Origin: Rosa chinensis
Lineage: Eukaryota > Streptophyta > Magnoliopsida > Rosales > Rosaceae
NCBI RefSeq assembly: GCF_002994745.2
Contig: NC_037088.1
Location: forward strand, 46,740,911-46,804,910
Reading direction: 5' to 3'
Length of the DNA: 64,000 bases
The position numbers and the translations under genes are program-made. The notes beneath the pieces are model-generated. The model was not told the DNA's origin. It saw only the letters and a program-made list of their open reading frames with translations, and did no database searches. Positions 33,588 to 45,418 of the stretch are shown here, one piece after another. Position 1 is the first letter of the stretch. Each line of letters opens with the position of its first letter.

Positions 33588-35198
33588 GTATAAAGTACCA
33601 TTTTACCAATTCATGTAATGGTGATCCTCCAATAGTGATCCTTGAATGGCTTATTCATAAGCAATCTATCCAATTTCTGAGGAGACTAAGAAAATGATGC
33701 TAGTAGCTGCTCTTCTGGTTCTACAATAAGCAATCTGTGACTGTTAGCAACACATTATCAGTTTAAGATAGGTACACTATAAGTCATTATATATGTATTC
33801 TCGTTGGTAAGTATATGAAAAGTTATTAGTTCTCACTTCTAAACATCAGCAGCAGAGAAGATGCACTGCATAAAACACCAATAATTGACAGCATGAAAAC
33901 GTACGAATTAATGCACAAAAAGGCAACACCCAGTCTGAAGGTATAGCAATTAGCTAATTAATGGCCAATAGCTACACTACTTTATCTTTGAAGGAAATGT
34001 CAATTAATTTATTGAAAATAAAAATAGAGATCTGTAAACAATAGCACCTAATCATGGTTAAACAAATCAATTCAAGCCATTAAGTCAACTTTGGCTCCTT
34101 GGTTAAACAAATCACAATCATTAACAGTTGGGGCTTATAGCTCCCTTGCTTTATATGTGTTTTCTGCATTTACATACTTGTTTTTGCTTGCATTACATAC
34201 TTATCTTTCAATTAGCTCGGCAATAATTTCTCCAAACTTTACACGGTTGTGCGATTGATTAAGAAGCATGCTCGAAAAGTCCATGCTACAATGACACTCG
34301 GATGAAGTTTCCCAGTAGACTCAAGTAATGTTGGTGGTCCCAAAAGTCGTTTCTAAGAACCCATGTCCCGCAGTAACATCAATCTATGTGAATAAGCTGC
34401 AAACTCTATGGACAGAATTTATAGAACACACTTGATTATACAAGTATGGAAGACTTAATTTCATTATTCTTTTTTTAATAAATGGTTATTGTTAGGCCTA
34501 GTATGTTTTGATAGTGAGTGTCAACTTTCCACTAGTTGGCTTGCTTTTGTACTGTCTTAAGCTTAATGTTTGATTTCCAGATGTTCTTACTGTTCAACAA
34601 AGAGTGTCGAGAAATTTTTCTATCTTAAATTTAGATTCTTTAACAATTGAGTTGTGTGATAGTCCAGAGGTCAGGTGAATTGACTTTTGTTGACTTCTGT
34701 ACAACAAGCTCTTGTTAAGTTCTGTCCGAAACAAAGAAACTGAAGTGTCAAAGTCGACTCTTGGAAGTATTTGCCTGCATTTGCATACTTTGTCCAACTT
34801 TACGCGGTTGTTGGTTAATCTAGAACGATGCTTCAAATGTCAAACGAAGTTTCCCAGTACGTAGACTTGCATGGGATATGGGGTCCCAAATCTGGTTTTC
34901 CAGGAACCTATCACCACCTCCATCAGCTTTCATTTTTCAGGTCTTTAATTTTCTGAAGATTTTGTGGTCTTCAAGATTATCTTGCCATCATGAACTTGCT
35001 TTGAAGATGCTGGGAGGACTTTTTGCACACAACTTGTATCTTAATTTATTGGTTTGTCAATGCATGTGAACAGATTTCTCTGTTCCACCCAAGCAATTGT
35101 AGCAAACTTTCAAAGCACCTTCCTTTTGCATATATAGTACTTGTTTGGATTTGGTGACAGAAATTGCAATTAATTTCTCCAAAAACAAAGAGGTCACA
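33588..35198. other. Intergenic region upstream of the ankyrin gene
   Basis: No gene. Two diverged copies of one block occur: about 34235-34325 (ctccaaactttacacggttg ... gaagtttcccagta) and about 34792-34865 (gtccaactttacgcggttg ... gaagtttcccagta). They suggest a local duplication of the ankyrin promoter region or loss of an upstream ankyrin paralogue. A T-run lies at 34469-34478. Confidence 0.5.
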
Positions 35199-37941
35199 AT
35201 GGATTTCAGGATTTTAGAGGCAATCGAGAGAAAGGACATAGTCACATTTGCTAGCTTAGTCCGAGAAAATGAAGGAATTCTCGAGCATAGAGAAGCTGAT
35301 ACTCTGAACACGCCATTACACCTTGTGTCAAAGTTTGGATGCCTTGAAATGGCATCTGAAATTGTTTCTTTGTGCCCGGACATGGTTGCTGCTGAGAATA
35401 AGAACCAGGAGACTCCAGTCCATGAAGCTTGTCGAACAGGAAATCCCCGGATTTTAAACATCCTACTGGAAGCTAATCCTGAAGTAGCTAGTAAGCTTAA
35501 CAGTAAAGAGAAAATCAGTGCACTTTCTCTGGCATGTAGCTATGGTCATCTTGATGTGGTGAGGCTCTTACTGAAAGAGCCTGGGATGCTGGGTTTAGGG
35601 AAAGAAGGGTTTGATCAAGCGTGTATACACTTGGCTGTGTCTGGTGGACACAAGGGTAAGTAACCAAGTATCTATTAAAGTTTTTCATTCAAGTATAAAT
35701 TAATATGGAAATGACATTTCAATTATTTCTAGTTTAGTACATTTTCTTTATGGTTTCAGCTATATTTCTGTTTACATATGTATAAATGGTATCTTTATTG
35801 GTGGTGCAGATGTTGTTAAAGAGTTGCTAAGAGTGTGTCCTGACCTTGCTTATATGGTTGATGAGAAAGGAAACTATCCATTGCACTATGCAACTAGCAA
35901 AGAAAACAGGGAGATAACCTGGACACTCCTCAAGCTTGATCCAAAGCTTGCTCAGCAGCGCAATCTCAGTGGTCACACACCCTTGCACTTGGCAGCAATA
36001 AACTACAAAATCTCAGTCCTTCAGGTTTTTGTCTCAATGGCTAAACCATCTTTTCAGATAGTTACAAAAGCCGGAGAGACAGTGTTCCACTTGGCTGTGA
36101 AATATGGGCGCTATGATGCTATTGTATACTTGACCTGTGTCTGTGATGATGTGGATTTCTTTGACTGTCGAGACTGTTATAGTAATACCCTCCTACATCT
36201 TGCAGTTTCTGAAGCACAACATAAGGTGAGTTTTTCAAGAGTATTAAGCAAAGTAATAATGGTGATTGATAATTTCGATTTTCGACCAGAATATAGAACT
36301 GAAGTTTTTCTGCACCTTGAGAGTATGTAACTTGCCTAAATGTATTCATCTTTCGGTTAAGAAACCTTGCTAAATTTGTTATTACCTGCATCTTGTAGTC
36401 ATAATAGACTGACTTATCCTTGCAAAAAAGAAAATGACATATACCATACTTGGTTACAACAATGGAACTGCAAAATGAATGAAAAGGTCAGATTAAAAAA
36501 CAAACGTATAATATAAGTGTTCTGCCATGAAACTTGAGGTATTTTACTATTTTTAAGCATTATGTCATTGTGTCATTATGAAATTTTGGTCCATTGAAGG
36601 AAAAAAAAATACAAGACCGAAATTACTCATCCATCCCTAATGTTCTTACAGCCATAGCGAAAAAAGTGCGTTAATAAGGCCTTGGCTGAGATTGATTAAT
36701 TTTATCTTCTCTTGTCCCAGATAGCAGAATACCTAATCAGCAAAAAAAAAGTGGAGCTCAATTCTAGAAACAATGAAGGACTGACAGCCCTTGACCTCCT
36801 CAAACAGAGCAAGGAAAGTGAAGACAATCAGCGTCTTGAAGCCATGCTAATGAAAGCAGGAGGTAAAACAAGGATTGAACTGTTATCTACTTCACCAAAA
36901 GCAGATAAAGCCACTACTCAGCCAGTGACACTTCCTGAAAACATTCCAAAACGAGCACAATTTTTTAAAGAGCATGAACTGCAGTTGTCCATAGCTTGGT
37001 CTGCTGCATCCAAGTCCCCATCAAGATCATCAGCACCTATGTCCCAGATGTCAACACCTTTTCCATCACCCCAATCCAGCAAGTCTTCACCTAAGCTGCC
37101 ATCACCGCAATCTAGCAAGTCATCGCCTAAGCTGCCATCCCCACCATCTAGCAAGTCATCGCCTCAGCTTCAGGTTGGGGAAGGCTCATCACGTCAGCAG
37201 CAAGTTGGATCAGCATTTGAAGTTAAAGAGGGACTGGAATATGAAAGACAGAAGAAGCATGAGTTTCTTTTGCAAACTTTTGCGAGACAACACTATCCAA
37301 GCAAATGGAACCAAACAGAAACGAGTACTGAGATTTTCTACAGCCGGCGAAGGAAACATGAAAAAGTATATACAGAGGCACTACAGAATGCAAGGAACAC
37401 TATAACACTAGTTGCCATTTTGATCGCAACGGTTACTTTTGCTGCTGGCATTAGTCCCCCGGGTGGTGTTTATCAGGATGAACATATGAAAGGGAAGTCA
37501 ATAGCAGGCACAACAACTGCTTTCAAGGTGTTTGAAATAAGCAATTATGTCGCGCTATTCACATCACTCTCGATAGTTGTTGTTCTTATGAGTATCATTC
37601 CATATCGGAGAAAGCCATTGATAAGGTTGTTGAGGGTTGCTCATAAGGTACTGTGGGTAGCTGTGGCATTCATGGCAACAGGGTTTGTTGCAGCGACATG
37701 GGTTATCATGCCACATAATCCGAAAAATGAATTGTTGTTTGTAGCCTTTTTGACTATAAGCATTGGAATTCTGGGAACAGTTTTTATTTGGCTAGGTGTT
37801 ATGCTGGTTGTTCATTGCCTACGAAAGTCGAAGTGGAAGAAAAGAAGAAGAGAAATTGGGGTGGCTGATGAGGACCCTGAAATGGGAAGCCAAAACTCAG
37901 ATGTTCATAGCACCTATAATCAAGGATATCATTCATATTAA
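35199..37941 (+). CDS. Ankyrin-repeat membrane protein with PGG domain (ACD6/ITN1-like)
   Basis: Exons are 35199-35655, 35810-36225 and 36721-37941, giving 697 residues. About nine ankyrin repeats fill the N-terminal half (for example [72 protein letters not shown]). A Ser/Pro/Lys-rich linker with three SSKSSP-type repeats follows (about 395-440). The PGG domain (about 510-630) holds [18 protein letters not shown] and SPPGG, then further hydrophobic segments, about four membrane spans in all, and a basic tail. Plant relatives act at the plasma membrane in defence, salicylate and salt responses (family knowledge). The start was chosen at the MDFRILEAI methionine, since the in-frame sequence upstream has no ATG. 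Intact. Confidence 0.92.
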
Positions 37942-38428
37942 AGGCCTTCACCTCACAAATGATTGATAGGAATGTCTGGACTCTGGAGCATGTGAGCCAC
38001 ATATTACTAGTTAGCTTCCTTCTCTTAATTTGAACTAGCATGGGCCTACGCACATTGTGTGTGGGGAGGTTTTTTTTTTTTTAATTATTATTATTTTTTA
38101 AGAGTGTGTGGTGAGGTAGATAAAAGTTATGGAAACCCACTACGTTTCCCACTACATTTATTTTTATTTTGTAAATTGATTTTATTATCTTATAAATTAT
38201 TTCTGATTCAAAGTTTTTTAATATATACAGGTTAAATTGGTAAAAAAATTCAGTTAAGGAGAGCAAGCTCTATTCTCTTAATAATAGTATAGATTAGTGG
38301 TTTAGCCTTTGAAAGATTCAGATGTTGGTAGGTCTTAATATTTTTTATATTATTTAAACTGTAAAAAAATGCTTTCATTAAAAGTCCTTTGCTATTAATT
38401 AATTAGAATCAAGGGGCTAAATGTGGCA
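37942..38428. other. Intergenic region after the ankyrin gene
   Basis: AT-rich, no gene seen. It should hold the ankyrin gene's 3' UTR. Confidence 0.5.
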
Positions 38429-38616
38429 TTGTAAGAAGGATCCTTGACCCAAAGCACCAAAATAAGCCAAATTTATTCCATTTACCCCAGCAACAGATTT
38501 TTATTCCCACTAACTCAGTTTATAGTGCAATGACAAATATACCCTCAGTCTAATTAAACAATCTCAAACTATGCCACTCTCTCATCTCTCTCCCCTCTCT
38601 CTGTGCAAAATCACCG

Positions 38617-38620
<4 letters not shown>

Positions 38621-38689
<69 letters not shown>
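38621..38689. repeat. (CT)n microsatellite in MULE-2
   Basis: About 34 CT dinucleotides, in the same relative place as the tract in MULE-1. Confidence 0.95.
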
Positions 38690-38692
<3 letters not shown>

Positions 38693-38738
38693 GAAACAGT
38701 TCTTCATGTCATCAGAATCGAAGGCAGCCCAGTCATGT

Positions 38739-39010
38739 CATTGGAATAGCTCGCTGAGGCAGTGGAACTGACGGTCGTCGTAGATTGTGACCTTGTTGGG
38801 CGGGCAGAACGGGTCGGGTCTGCCGTTGAGGACGACGAAGTAGTGGTAGTGGAAGAGCATCTGGATGAATCTGACGTCTTGTCGTGGATCGGAGGGGTCG
38901 CAGGTGTAGACGCAGAAGCCGGAGTCAGTGGCGGCTGAGAAGTAGGTGTGGTCCTGGCGTGGTGGGGAATTGGTCGGGTTTGGGGTTTCTGGTTCGTGCT
39001 TTGCTCCGGA
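38739..39010 (-). pseudogene. Captured fragment of an ATG18/WIPI (PROPPIN) gene
   Basis: Read on the minus strand, one frame stays open for about 85 codons. It contains DHTYFSAATDSGFCVYTCDP, then VRFIQMLFHYHYFVVLNG, and PPNKVTIYDDRQFHCLSEL. These align with the first blades of plant ATG18 proteins, whose pattern is CFAxGTxxGFRIYNCDP ... VEMLFRCNxLALVGGG ... PPNKVMIWDD. ATG18 proteins are WD-repeat phosphoinositide binders of autophagy. Only the N-terminal blades are present, with no intron visible, and a stop follows shortly after SELFQ. The fragment lies wholly inside MULE-2, so it was probably captured by the transposon. It is GC-richer than the surroundings. Confidence 0.72.
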
Positions 39011-39099
39011 TCGGATCTCAAGAAAATGTTGTTCTACCTTTTTTTTTTTTTTTTTTTAAGGTAAAATGGTGTAGAAGGCCCAGAAAGACAAAAAAAAAA

Positions 39100-39540
39100 A
39101 TATATCTAGGGGGTAATACAAGGCTATTGGAGGGCAATAGACGTTTTTAAATTGATATAATCTCTTCATTTTTTTCTTTAATCAAAGTTTTAACTGTCTA
39201 ATTTTAGGAATTTTAATTCCCATTCCGGCTACCAAAAGTTCTATTGAGGGGCAATAGACGTTTTGAATTAATGTAATCACCTCTTTTTTTTCTTTAATCA
39301 AAGTTTTATTTGTCTAAATTTAAGAAGATTAGTTCCCATTCTGGCAACTGAAAGTCCTATTAGAGGGCAATAGACGTCTATTGGGGGGTAATACATGAAT
39401 GATAGACGTCTATGAGGGGGCAATTGCCCTTCTATTGTTGGGCAATAGACATCTATTAGGGGGCAATAGAGGTCTATTGCCCTTTTATTACGGGGCAATA
39501 GATGTCTATTGGGGGGGGCAGTAGGTGAGATTTTCAGAAA
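39100..39540. repeat. Repeats built on caatagacgtctattg in MULE-2
   Basis: Several variants of ggggcaatagacgtctattg occur at about 39130, 39250, 39370, 39440 and 39495. The same motif is used in MULE-1. Confidence 0.8.
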
Positions 39541-39989
39541 ATTCCGGTAGACGGCAGCCGGTGACCAGAATCCGGCGAAGGTGACAAGAATCCTGCTATC
39601 GGTGACCGGATTCAGGCGACCGGTGACGGGGCTCCAGTGAAGTCACTATGGTTTCTCTCTCTTCCATTCTCTCTCTCTCTAAGTAATAAAGGGGAGAGGG
39701 TTAAATGATATTAAAAAACAAAAACAAAAAATCTTAATGGGGTAGTAAGTAAGACCTCCTTTAAAGTGTTTTAGGTAAGAGAGAATTAAAAAAACTTAAT
39801 AGGGTAAGTGGGAAAAAAAATCTCTAAAAATGGGGTAAATGGACAAAAACCCTTGTAAGAAATCTTGCTTGATGAAAGCAAGGAAATACCACACTGCTGC
39901 AAATCAAGTAGACATCACCTATCAAAACTTCCTCAAACCATAGAGGGTCGGCTTCCTTCCAATTTCTACTTTTCTAGTTCCAATGATAG

Positions 39990-40495
39990 TGTTGATGTCT
40001 AAAAGTCCAGCGGTAGCTGGATCTTAGCTAACGCTAATCCGGTGGGCGGATCGGTACTTGTGTTGTTCTCGAGGCTCCCGTTACCTGTCAGGTAAAATAC
40101 AATGGACGTCAGAGGGAGACCGCGCCGGGCGGTCTTCAACTCTCCGATGCCTAAGTTAGTTAATGTATTTATGTTGACATGATAACAGTAGGTAAGTATT
40201 GAATGCGTCCCTAATGAGGAGAGAGGAGAGAACCTTTTATAGGTGAGGAAGAGGTTGATCTTCTCTTAGTTTTCGATGTGGGACCGATGTGCTTCAGTTC
40301 TTAGTTTCAGAAGCTTCTGACGCCATCTTGACACGGCGCGTCGGCGGCGATCTGGAGGTGGTCCGACGCTGAGGCTGTAGCCCGTCTGGCGGTGTGTCTG
40401 CATGTCATTCTTTTGGTTGGAGTTAGTACCTTTGGCAGTACAATGAGCGTGGCCCATTATAGCTAATTATGCTTGCAAATGTACATGCATGTACA
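39990..40495 (-). repeat. Tat element 3' LTR
   Basis: 506 bp. It lacks about 10 bp found in the other LTR in the gcgcgt...tcggcgg region near 40340. Confidence 0.95.
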
Positions 40496-41090
40496 AGTCC
40501 CCAATTCCCCAGTCAAGGAGGGCAATCTTGGTTGGGGAGTTGCTCGGTGGTTTGAAGCGTTTTCTTCCGCTGGACTTGCAAGAGCATAATTAGCGTCAGT
40601 GCGTCGTCAACCGTTGGTTTTATTGAGCAAACGCTTTACACCCTTTCGGGTGGGCCCCTACTGGGCCCCCCAGGGAGTCCCCCACTCCCCGGCGAAGATA
40701 GACCTCCAGATGGTCGGCAAATTGTTTGTTGAGGGGGAGCTGCACGGAGCAGAGGGTGTTGGGTAGCGAGCCCAATGTGACACCTAAATGACGGGGGTCA
40801 ACGTGCCTGATCAGGGCCGTCGTAGACTGTTGACTAGTCCCCTTGTCCCGTAGGGACGGTCTGACGGTAACGCCGCGTGGCAGTCGTTGTCAGAGTGAGG
40901 CGTGGCCTCGGGATTCACAGTTTGGCGGATATCCCCCCGCTAAATGTAGCAGGAAGCAGCGTCCGGTAGACGTGGCTGGCGGTATTTTGTTGAACGATAT
41001 TGCGTTGAACAAAGCACGCAGTTTGCAAGATGAAAGGGGGTTCCGCCAGAGGTGTATAGCGGAAGACACCCCGCTTGCAGGATGGCCATG

Positions 41091-41500
41091 GAGAAGTTCC
41101 GCTGTCGGGGTTCCGCTCATCGGAGACTTCATCACTTGGAGGATGACAAGGGAGAAGTTCCGCTGGCGGGGTTTCGCACAGCGGAGCCTTCGTCACTTGG
41201 AGGATGCCAAGGGAGAAGTTCCGTTGGCGGGGTTTCGCTCAGCGGAGACTTCTTCACTTGGAGGGTGACAAGGGAGAAGTTCCGCTGGCGGGGTTTCGCT
41301 CAGCGGAGACTTCGTCACTTGGAGGCTGACAAGGGAGAAGTTTCCGCTGGCGGGGTTTTGGTTAGCGGAGACTTCATCACTTGGGAGGGTGACAAGGGAG
41401 AAGTTCTGCTGGCGGGGTTTCGGTCAGCGGAGACTTCGTCACTTGGAGGATGCCAAGGGAGAAGTTCCGCTGGCGGGGTTTCGCTCAGCGGAGTCTTCGA
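41091..41500 (+). repeat. 61-bp minisatellite, about 7 copies
   Basis: Tandem units read gagaagttccgctggcgggg, then tttcgctcagcggagacttc, then gtcacttggaggatgacaag. Six full units plus part of a seventh are present, with point differences between units. It stays open in one frame because 61-bp units cycle the frame, but this is not a gene. Confidence 0.93.
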
Positions 41501-42283
41501 CGGTTGGTGAAGTTATCCCAGTGGTTATTTCCACCAGACGCTTCGTCTGGTGGTAGTAGACACGTGTCCAACCCGCAGGGGGTTAGCGTGCGGAGGGCTG
41601 TCCCCTAAGCCTGGCCGTCTGCTTACCATAAATGATAGTAATTACGGGTTTCGCAATCGAAGCGACGCCTCGGTTAATCCGGGTAGTAAGTGGAGGTCTG
41701 TGACACGTGTACGGCTGTCGTGTGATGTCGTTTTGTAGCGGACGGCGGAGAAGGCGCTGATGTTGACATAAAAGGGGGGAAAGCTAGCGAGATTTGACAC
41801 TTTGGTAAAAGCTTCAAACCCACAGTTGTGTTCTTCTCGCTCTACTTGTCCGAGACTGAAGAAAGAGGTTGCCGGAGCTTGGAGATATCGTTCCCGGGGA
41901 AACGACGATAGCGCCCCCTAGGATTACCGTGCATCATCGTATCGTAGGCTTCACCACCGAGGTTGGTATCTGGATTTCCTTTTTCCTGTTTCATTGGATC
42001 TGCTATTTTCTGGGTTTTATTGTTTGTCTTTCTGGGATGACTGCTGGTTTTGTTGGGTGTGTTCTGAGGTGTGAAATGAGATTATTTGGGGGGGGGGGGG
42101 GGGTTGAATTATGGTTGGCAAAGCGTTAGTGCTTAGGGATTTAGATGGCCGAATCTGGGTTGAGTGCGTTTGTTCGTATTTTGGCATTTTCTGGGTTTTG
42201 TTCTTGATGCCCTTGGCTATAATTGTTGTGAGAATAGGCTAGATCTGTGTTTGTGCTAACTGGTGTGGGTTTTAGGGTTTGGG

Positions 42284-45001
42284 ATGCCTAACGTCATAGA
42301 GATTTCGAGCAGTGAGGATTCCGGGTCTGACGTGTCGTTCAGCGCGACGGATAGGATTTTTATTGATTCGTTGCGTCCGTCTGCCCATGTAGGAACCTCA
42401 CTGCCAGAACCGCTAGAAGTTGAGCCGCTACAGACCATCCCCTGGGAAGTAGCTATGGGTCGTGGTTCGCGTCCAGAGAGCTCTAGGGCGGGTGAGGCCG
42501 CTGCTGCCAAAGCTAGGCGCGACGAGCGTTTGGCGAGCAATAGTGCTGCTAGCGGCTCCGCTGGAGAAGAAGAAGTAGCGGGGCAGAATGCTGAGTCGGC
42601 GTGGTTTCTCTCTGATGGCACCGCCGTCGACAAGGCAGGAGGGCGGATGGACGCCGCCACTGTTAACCGAATGAAGCAGACGTTCCGGTTGCCGGGCTCG
42701 GTGAAGCTGCGCCTGCCGACAGCGGATGAGAAGGCCTCGATTCTCCCAGCGGGATTTGCTGCCGTTCATGAGGCGATATTCCGCCAAGGAGTGACACTCC
42801 CGTTGGTGCCAAATCTCCAAATCCTGGTGTGCGAATTTGGCCTTGCCTTCGGTCAGATTTGCCCCAATATGTGGCGGTTGATGTTGGCCATGAACTCACT
42901 TTGGCGGTTGTCCGGGTGCGAGGGGCCTACTGTGGTGGAAGTGCTTCACTTCTACGAGCTGGTGTACGTGAAGCGCCGAGGTTGTAAAGGGCAAGTGAAC
43001 TTGAGCCGCCGGCAGGGAGCGCCCAAGCTGATCGAGAATCTAAGGGACTCAATGTCCTACTGGCGGGGGACCTTCTGCGTCGCCACAGAGGGTTGGGAGT
43101 ATCATGCCAGGTCGAATGAGGAAGGGCCGACATTTAGGATTAAGTCGGAGTTCCAACCCATTCGAGGTTGGTAACCGGTTTCCGCTGTACGTAGTTGGCG
43201 GGTTCACGTATTTGCACTTGTATTCTCACTGACGATTACCGTTTTTGTGCAGCGGGACTGCGGTACACGCTAACGCCCGAAGAAGAGTGTCGCGTAGCGA
43301 GGATCAGAGGTTGCTGGCGGAACCGCAACTTGCTGGATTTCCAACTTCTGACTGGTTGGGAGTTGCTGGTCGACCAGCGGCTAACGCGCTCCATTGGTGA
43401 AAAATCTCCGCCAGACCGTTTTTTTTTTTTTTTTTTTTTGGTGTGATCCGGACTGACTCGTGGGTTTTTTTTTTTTTTTTTTAGAAACCCCGCCGGGCAA
43501 TAAATCGAGTCGCGACGCCTCTGAAATGGCCATAGACCGCGCGGAGATAGACAACTTTCTGGAGGCCATGTACGCCGAGGGGCTGGCGGCTCAGCAGACG
43601 CTGGTGAACCCAGAAACGCTGGCGCTGAGTCAGTCCGAGGTTCCGGTGGTACTGCCTATGCCGCACCATTCCCATCTTGGTGAGGATGGTCTGCCGGTAG
43701 TGCAGGCGGGGACCCAAGCGGCTGGCGGGGAGAGGGGAAACGTTGCAGCTGGGCAACAGAATGAGCGGATGCCTGCTCACAGGCGTGGCCCTCAAAAGGG
43801 GAAGGTGGTGCAACCGGCGGAGAGTGTCATTGTGACAAGGGAGGAGCCGCCAGTGAGGGTGACGAGGGCCGCCGCCGGGAACCAAAGGGCGCTGGAGAGA
43901 AAGCGCCAGCAGGTTGATTCTCCTGACGAGGAAGAGGGAGAGGAGGTGGAGGTGATCGGGGCCCGCCAACAGAAGAAGGCTCGACAAGCTTCTTCGAAAA
44001 CTGTTGCGGTGGAGGGACAAGCGCCCGCCGTTAGTGAGCTGGACTCGTTTGCCGAGTATGCTGCGTTCATGACAGATAGTGAGCGAGAGTTCCTCTTCCA
44101 TCTATGCGAACGGCTAGGGTTCGGCGGCCTAGCGGGTATCTCGCGCCCCACGGCAATTGACCAATCGCCCTTCAGCTCGGCGTTTGGTCAAATATCGGCG
44201 GGACTGCACGACACGTTCGTGGTGGCATCGAAGCAGCCCCAGGTGGAGGGAGAGCTGAGGGAGGAAATCCAAGGTCTCCAGAGAGAGTTGGCGAAGGCGA
44301 AGGAGAAACTGGCGGCGGTAGAGCGGGAGCTGGCCAAGGCGGAATGTGACTATGCTGACGTCCGCGGTAAGCTCAACGTGGCCATTGAGCGGGACTTGGA
44401 GAGGAATGAACACGTCTCCAAGTTGGAGCAAGATATTGCCCTGCTGCAGGAGCGGATAGGCGCCAAGGACAAAAAACTCATCATCGTGCAGCGGGAGTCC
44501 GCCTCCAGAATGACTGAGGTGAAGCGGCTGGAGGGTGAGGTTACCCGCCTGAGGGCTGAAGAGAGTACCGCTGCCGCCGCCGCTGTTGAAGCGTTCAAGC
44601 AGTCGGCGGAGTTTAAGAAGGCGATGACCGAGTCGGCGAAGGCTGGGGCCCGAGCAAACATAGACATGCTGAAGCGGAAGGGCGCCAATGACTTCGCCAA
44701 AGCGTCACAGCCTGACGCGCCGCCTGCTGAGAGTACTCCGCCGGAGACAGAAGTCATACCTGGCCCAGCTGGAGGTGCCCGCTCGGGTAGCGGAGAAAGT
44801 GGCTTACATCCGACGGAAGGGTCCCGGCAGACTCCCCACCCCACCCCGTCAGAGGTGTCACGTGCTGGATTCCTGGAGGCGCACACCCGGGCGGATGGTA
44901 CCATAGAGACCCCCAGTCCGACAGCGCGAGGGTCCGACCAAGCGAGTGGATCGATTGTGCTGCCGCCTGCAGAAGCCAAAGATGTCGGAGGCAACCCCTG
45001 A
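42284..45001 (+). CDS. Antisense gene of the Tat element: 'putative gypsy type transposon' domain plus coiled coil
   Basis: Likely exons are 42284-43166, 43253 to about 43416, and 43485-45001. The first exon encodes an acidic Ser-rich N-terminus and then a conserved block (LRLPTADEKASILPAGFAAV ... VPNLQILVCEFGLAFGQICP ... MWRLMLAMNSLWRLSGCE) like the PF04195 family found in plant gypsy elements. The second continues with AGLRYTLTPEEECRVARIRG. The third, about 500 residues, holds a long heptad-like coiled coil (EEIQGLQRELAKAKEKLAAV to near RLRAEESTAAAAA). The exon 2 donor is unclear because poly(T) runs flank it (43419-43440 and 43466-43482). The gene reads against gag-pol. Its role is unknown; extra antisense ORFs are known from Tat elements. 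The ORFs of exons 1 and 3 are open although pol is broken. Confidence 0.75.
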
Positions 45002-45418
45002 AACCTACTGAGATCGCTAGAGATTTTCCTACTCTTTTATTTTTGTTTTGTAGCCGCTGAGGCACAACGGTGTAAAGAATGTTGGGAAGTGAAATAAATT
45101 TCTGAATTGGTTTGCCATGATGTGTTTGTAGTGCTAGTGTTTTGAGTTATATTTTTCTTCTGTCGACCAATGAAACATTAAAGGAATTAAGATTGGTCCA
45201 AGTGCACCACGTAGCGGACGAGGTCCGGCGACGATTGCTGGCGTTGCCAGTTGCCCTCAGTGCTAGACTTGGTAACAATGGTTTGAATAATTCCTCGTTT
45301 CATTGATAGCTGACTTATCAGTGTACAAAAGTGGGGTAGTACCCGTTGGGTAGCTTCCCTTAGCTAAATATTGAACAAAAATTTAGCTAAGTCAAGATGC
45401 TCCTGGGTAGTGGTTTGA

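Larger units (their letters stand above)
38438..39852. mobile_element. MULE-2: Pack-MULE-like element, 1.4 kb
   Basis: A perfect 9-bp duplication TTGTAAGAA flanks it (38429-38437 and 39853-39861). The ends form imperfect inverted repeats (ttccatttacccc and cccacta near the left, their complements near 39810-39850). The interior resembles MULE-1: a (CT)n tract, repeats of caatagacgtctattg, and ccggtgacc palindromes. In addition it carries a GC-rich fragment of an ATG18-type gene at about 38739-39010. No transposase. Confidence 0.92.

Noticed and set aside
38704..39021. 105-residue Thr/Ser/Pro-rich minus-strand frame in MULE-2
   Set aside because: It is a shifted frame over the ATG18-like fragment; the neighbouring frame carries the recognisable motifs.
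41052..41510. 152-residue frame with repeated Gly/Phe/Ser units
   Set aside because: It is the 61-bp minisatellite read through; not a gene.
43481..44101. 206-residue minus-strand frame opposite the Tat antisense gene
   Set aside because: Shadow of the GC-rich plus-strand exon; no recognisable domain.
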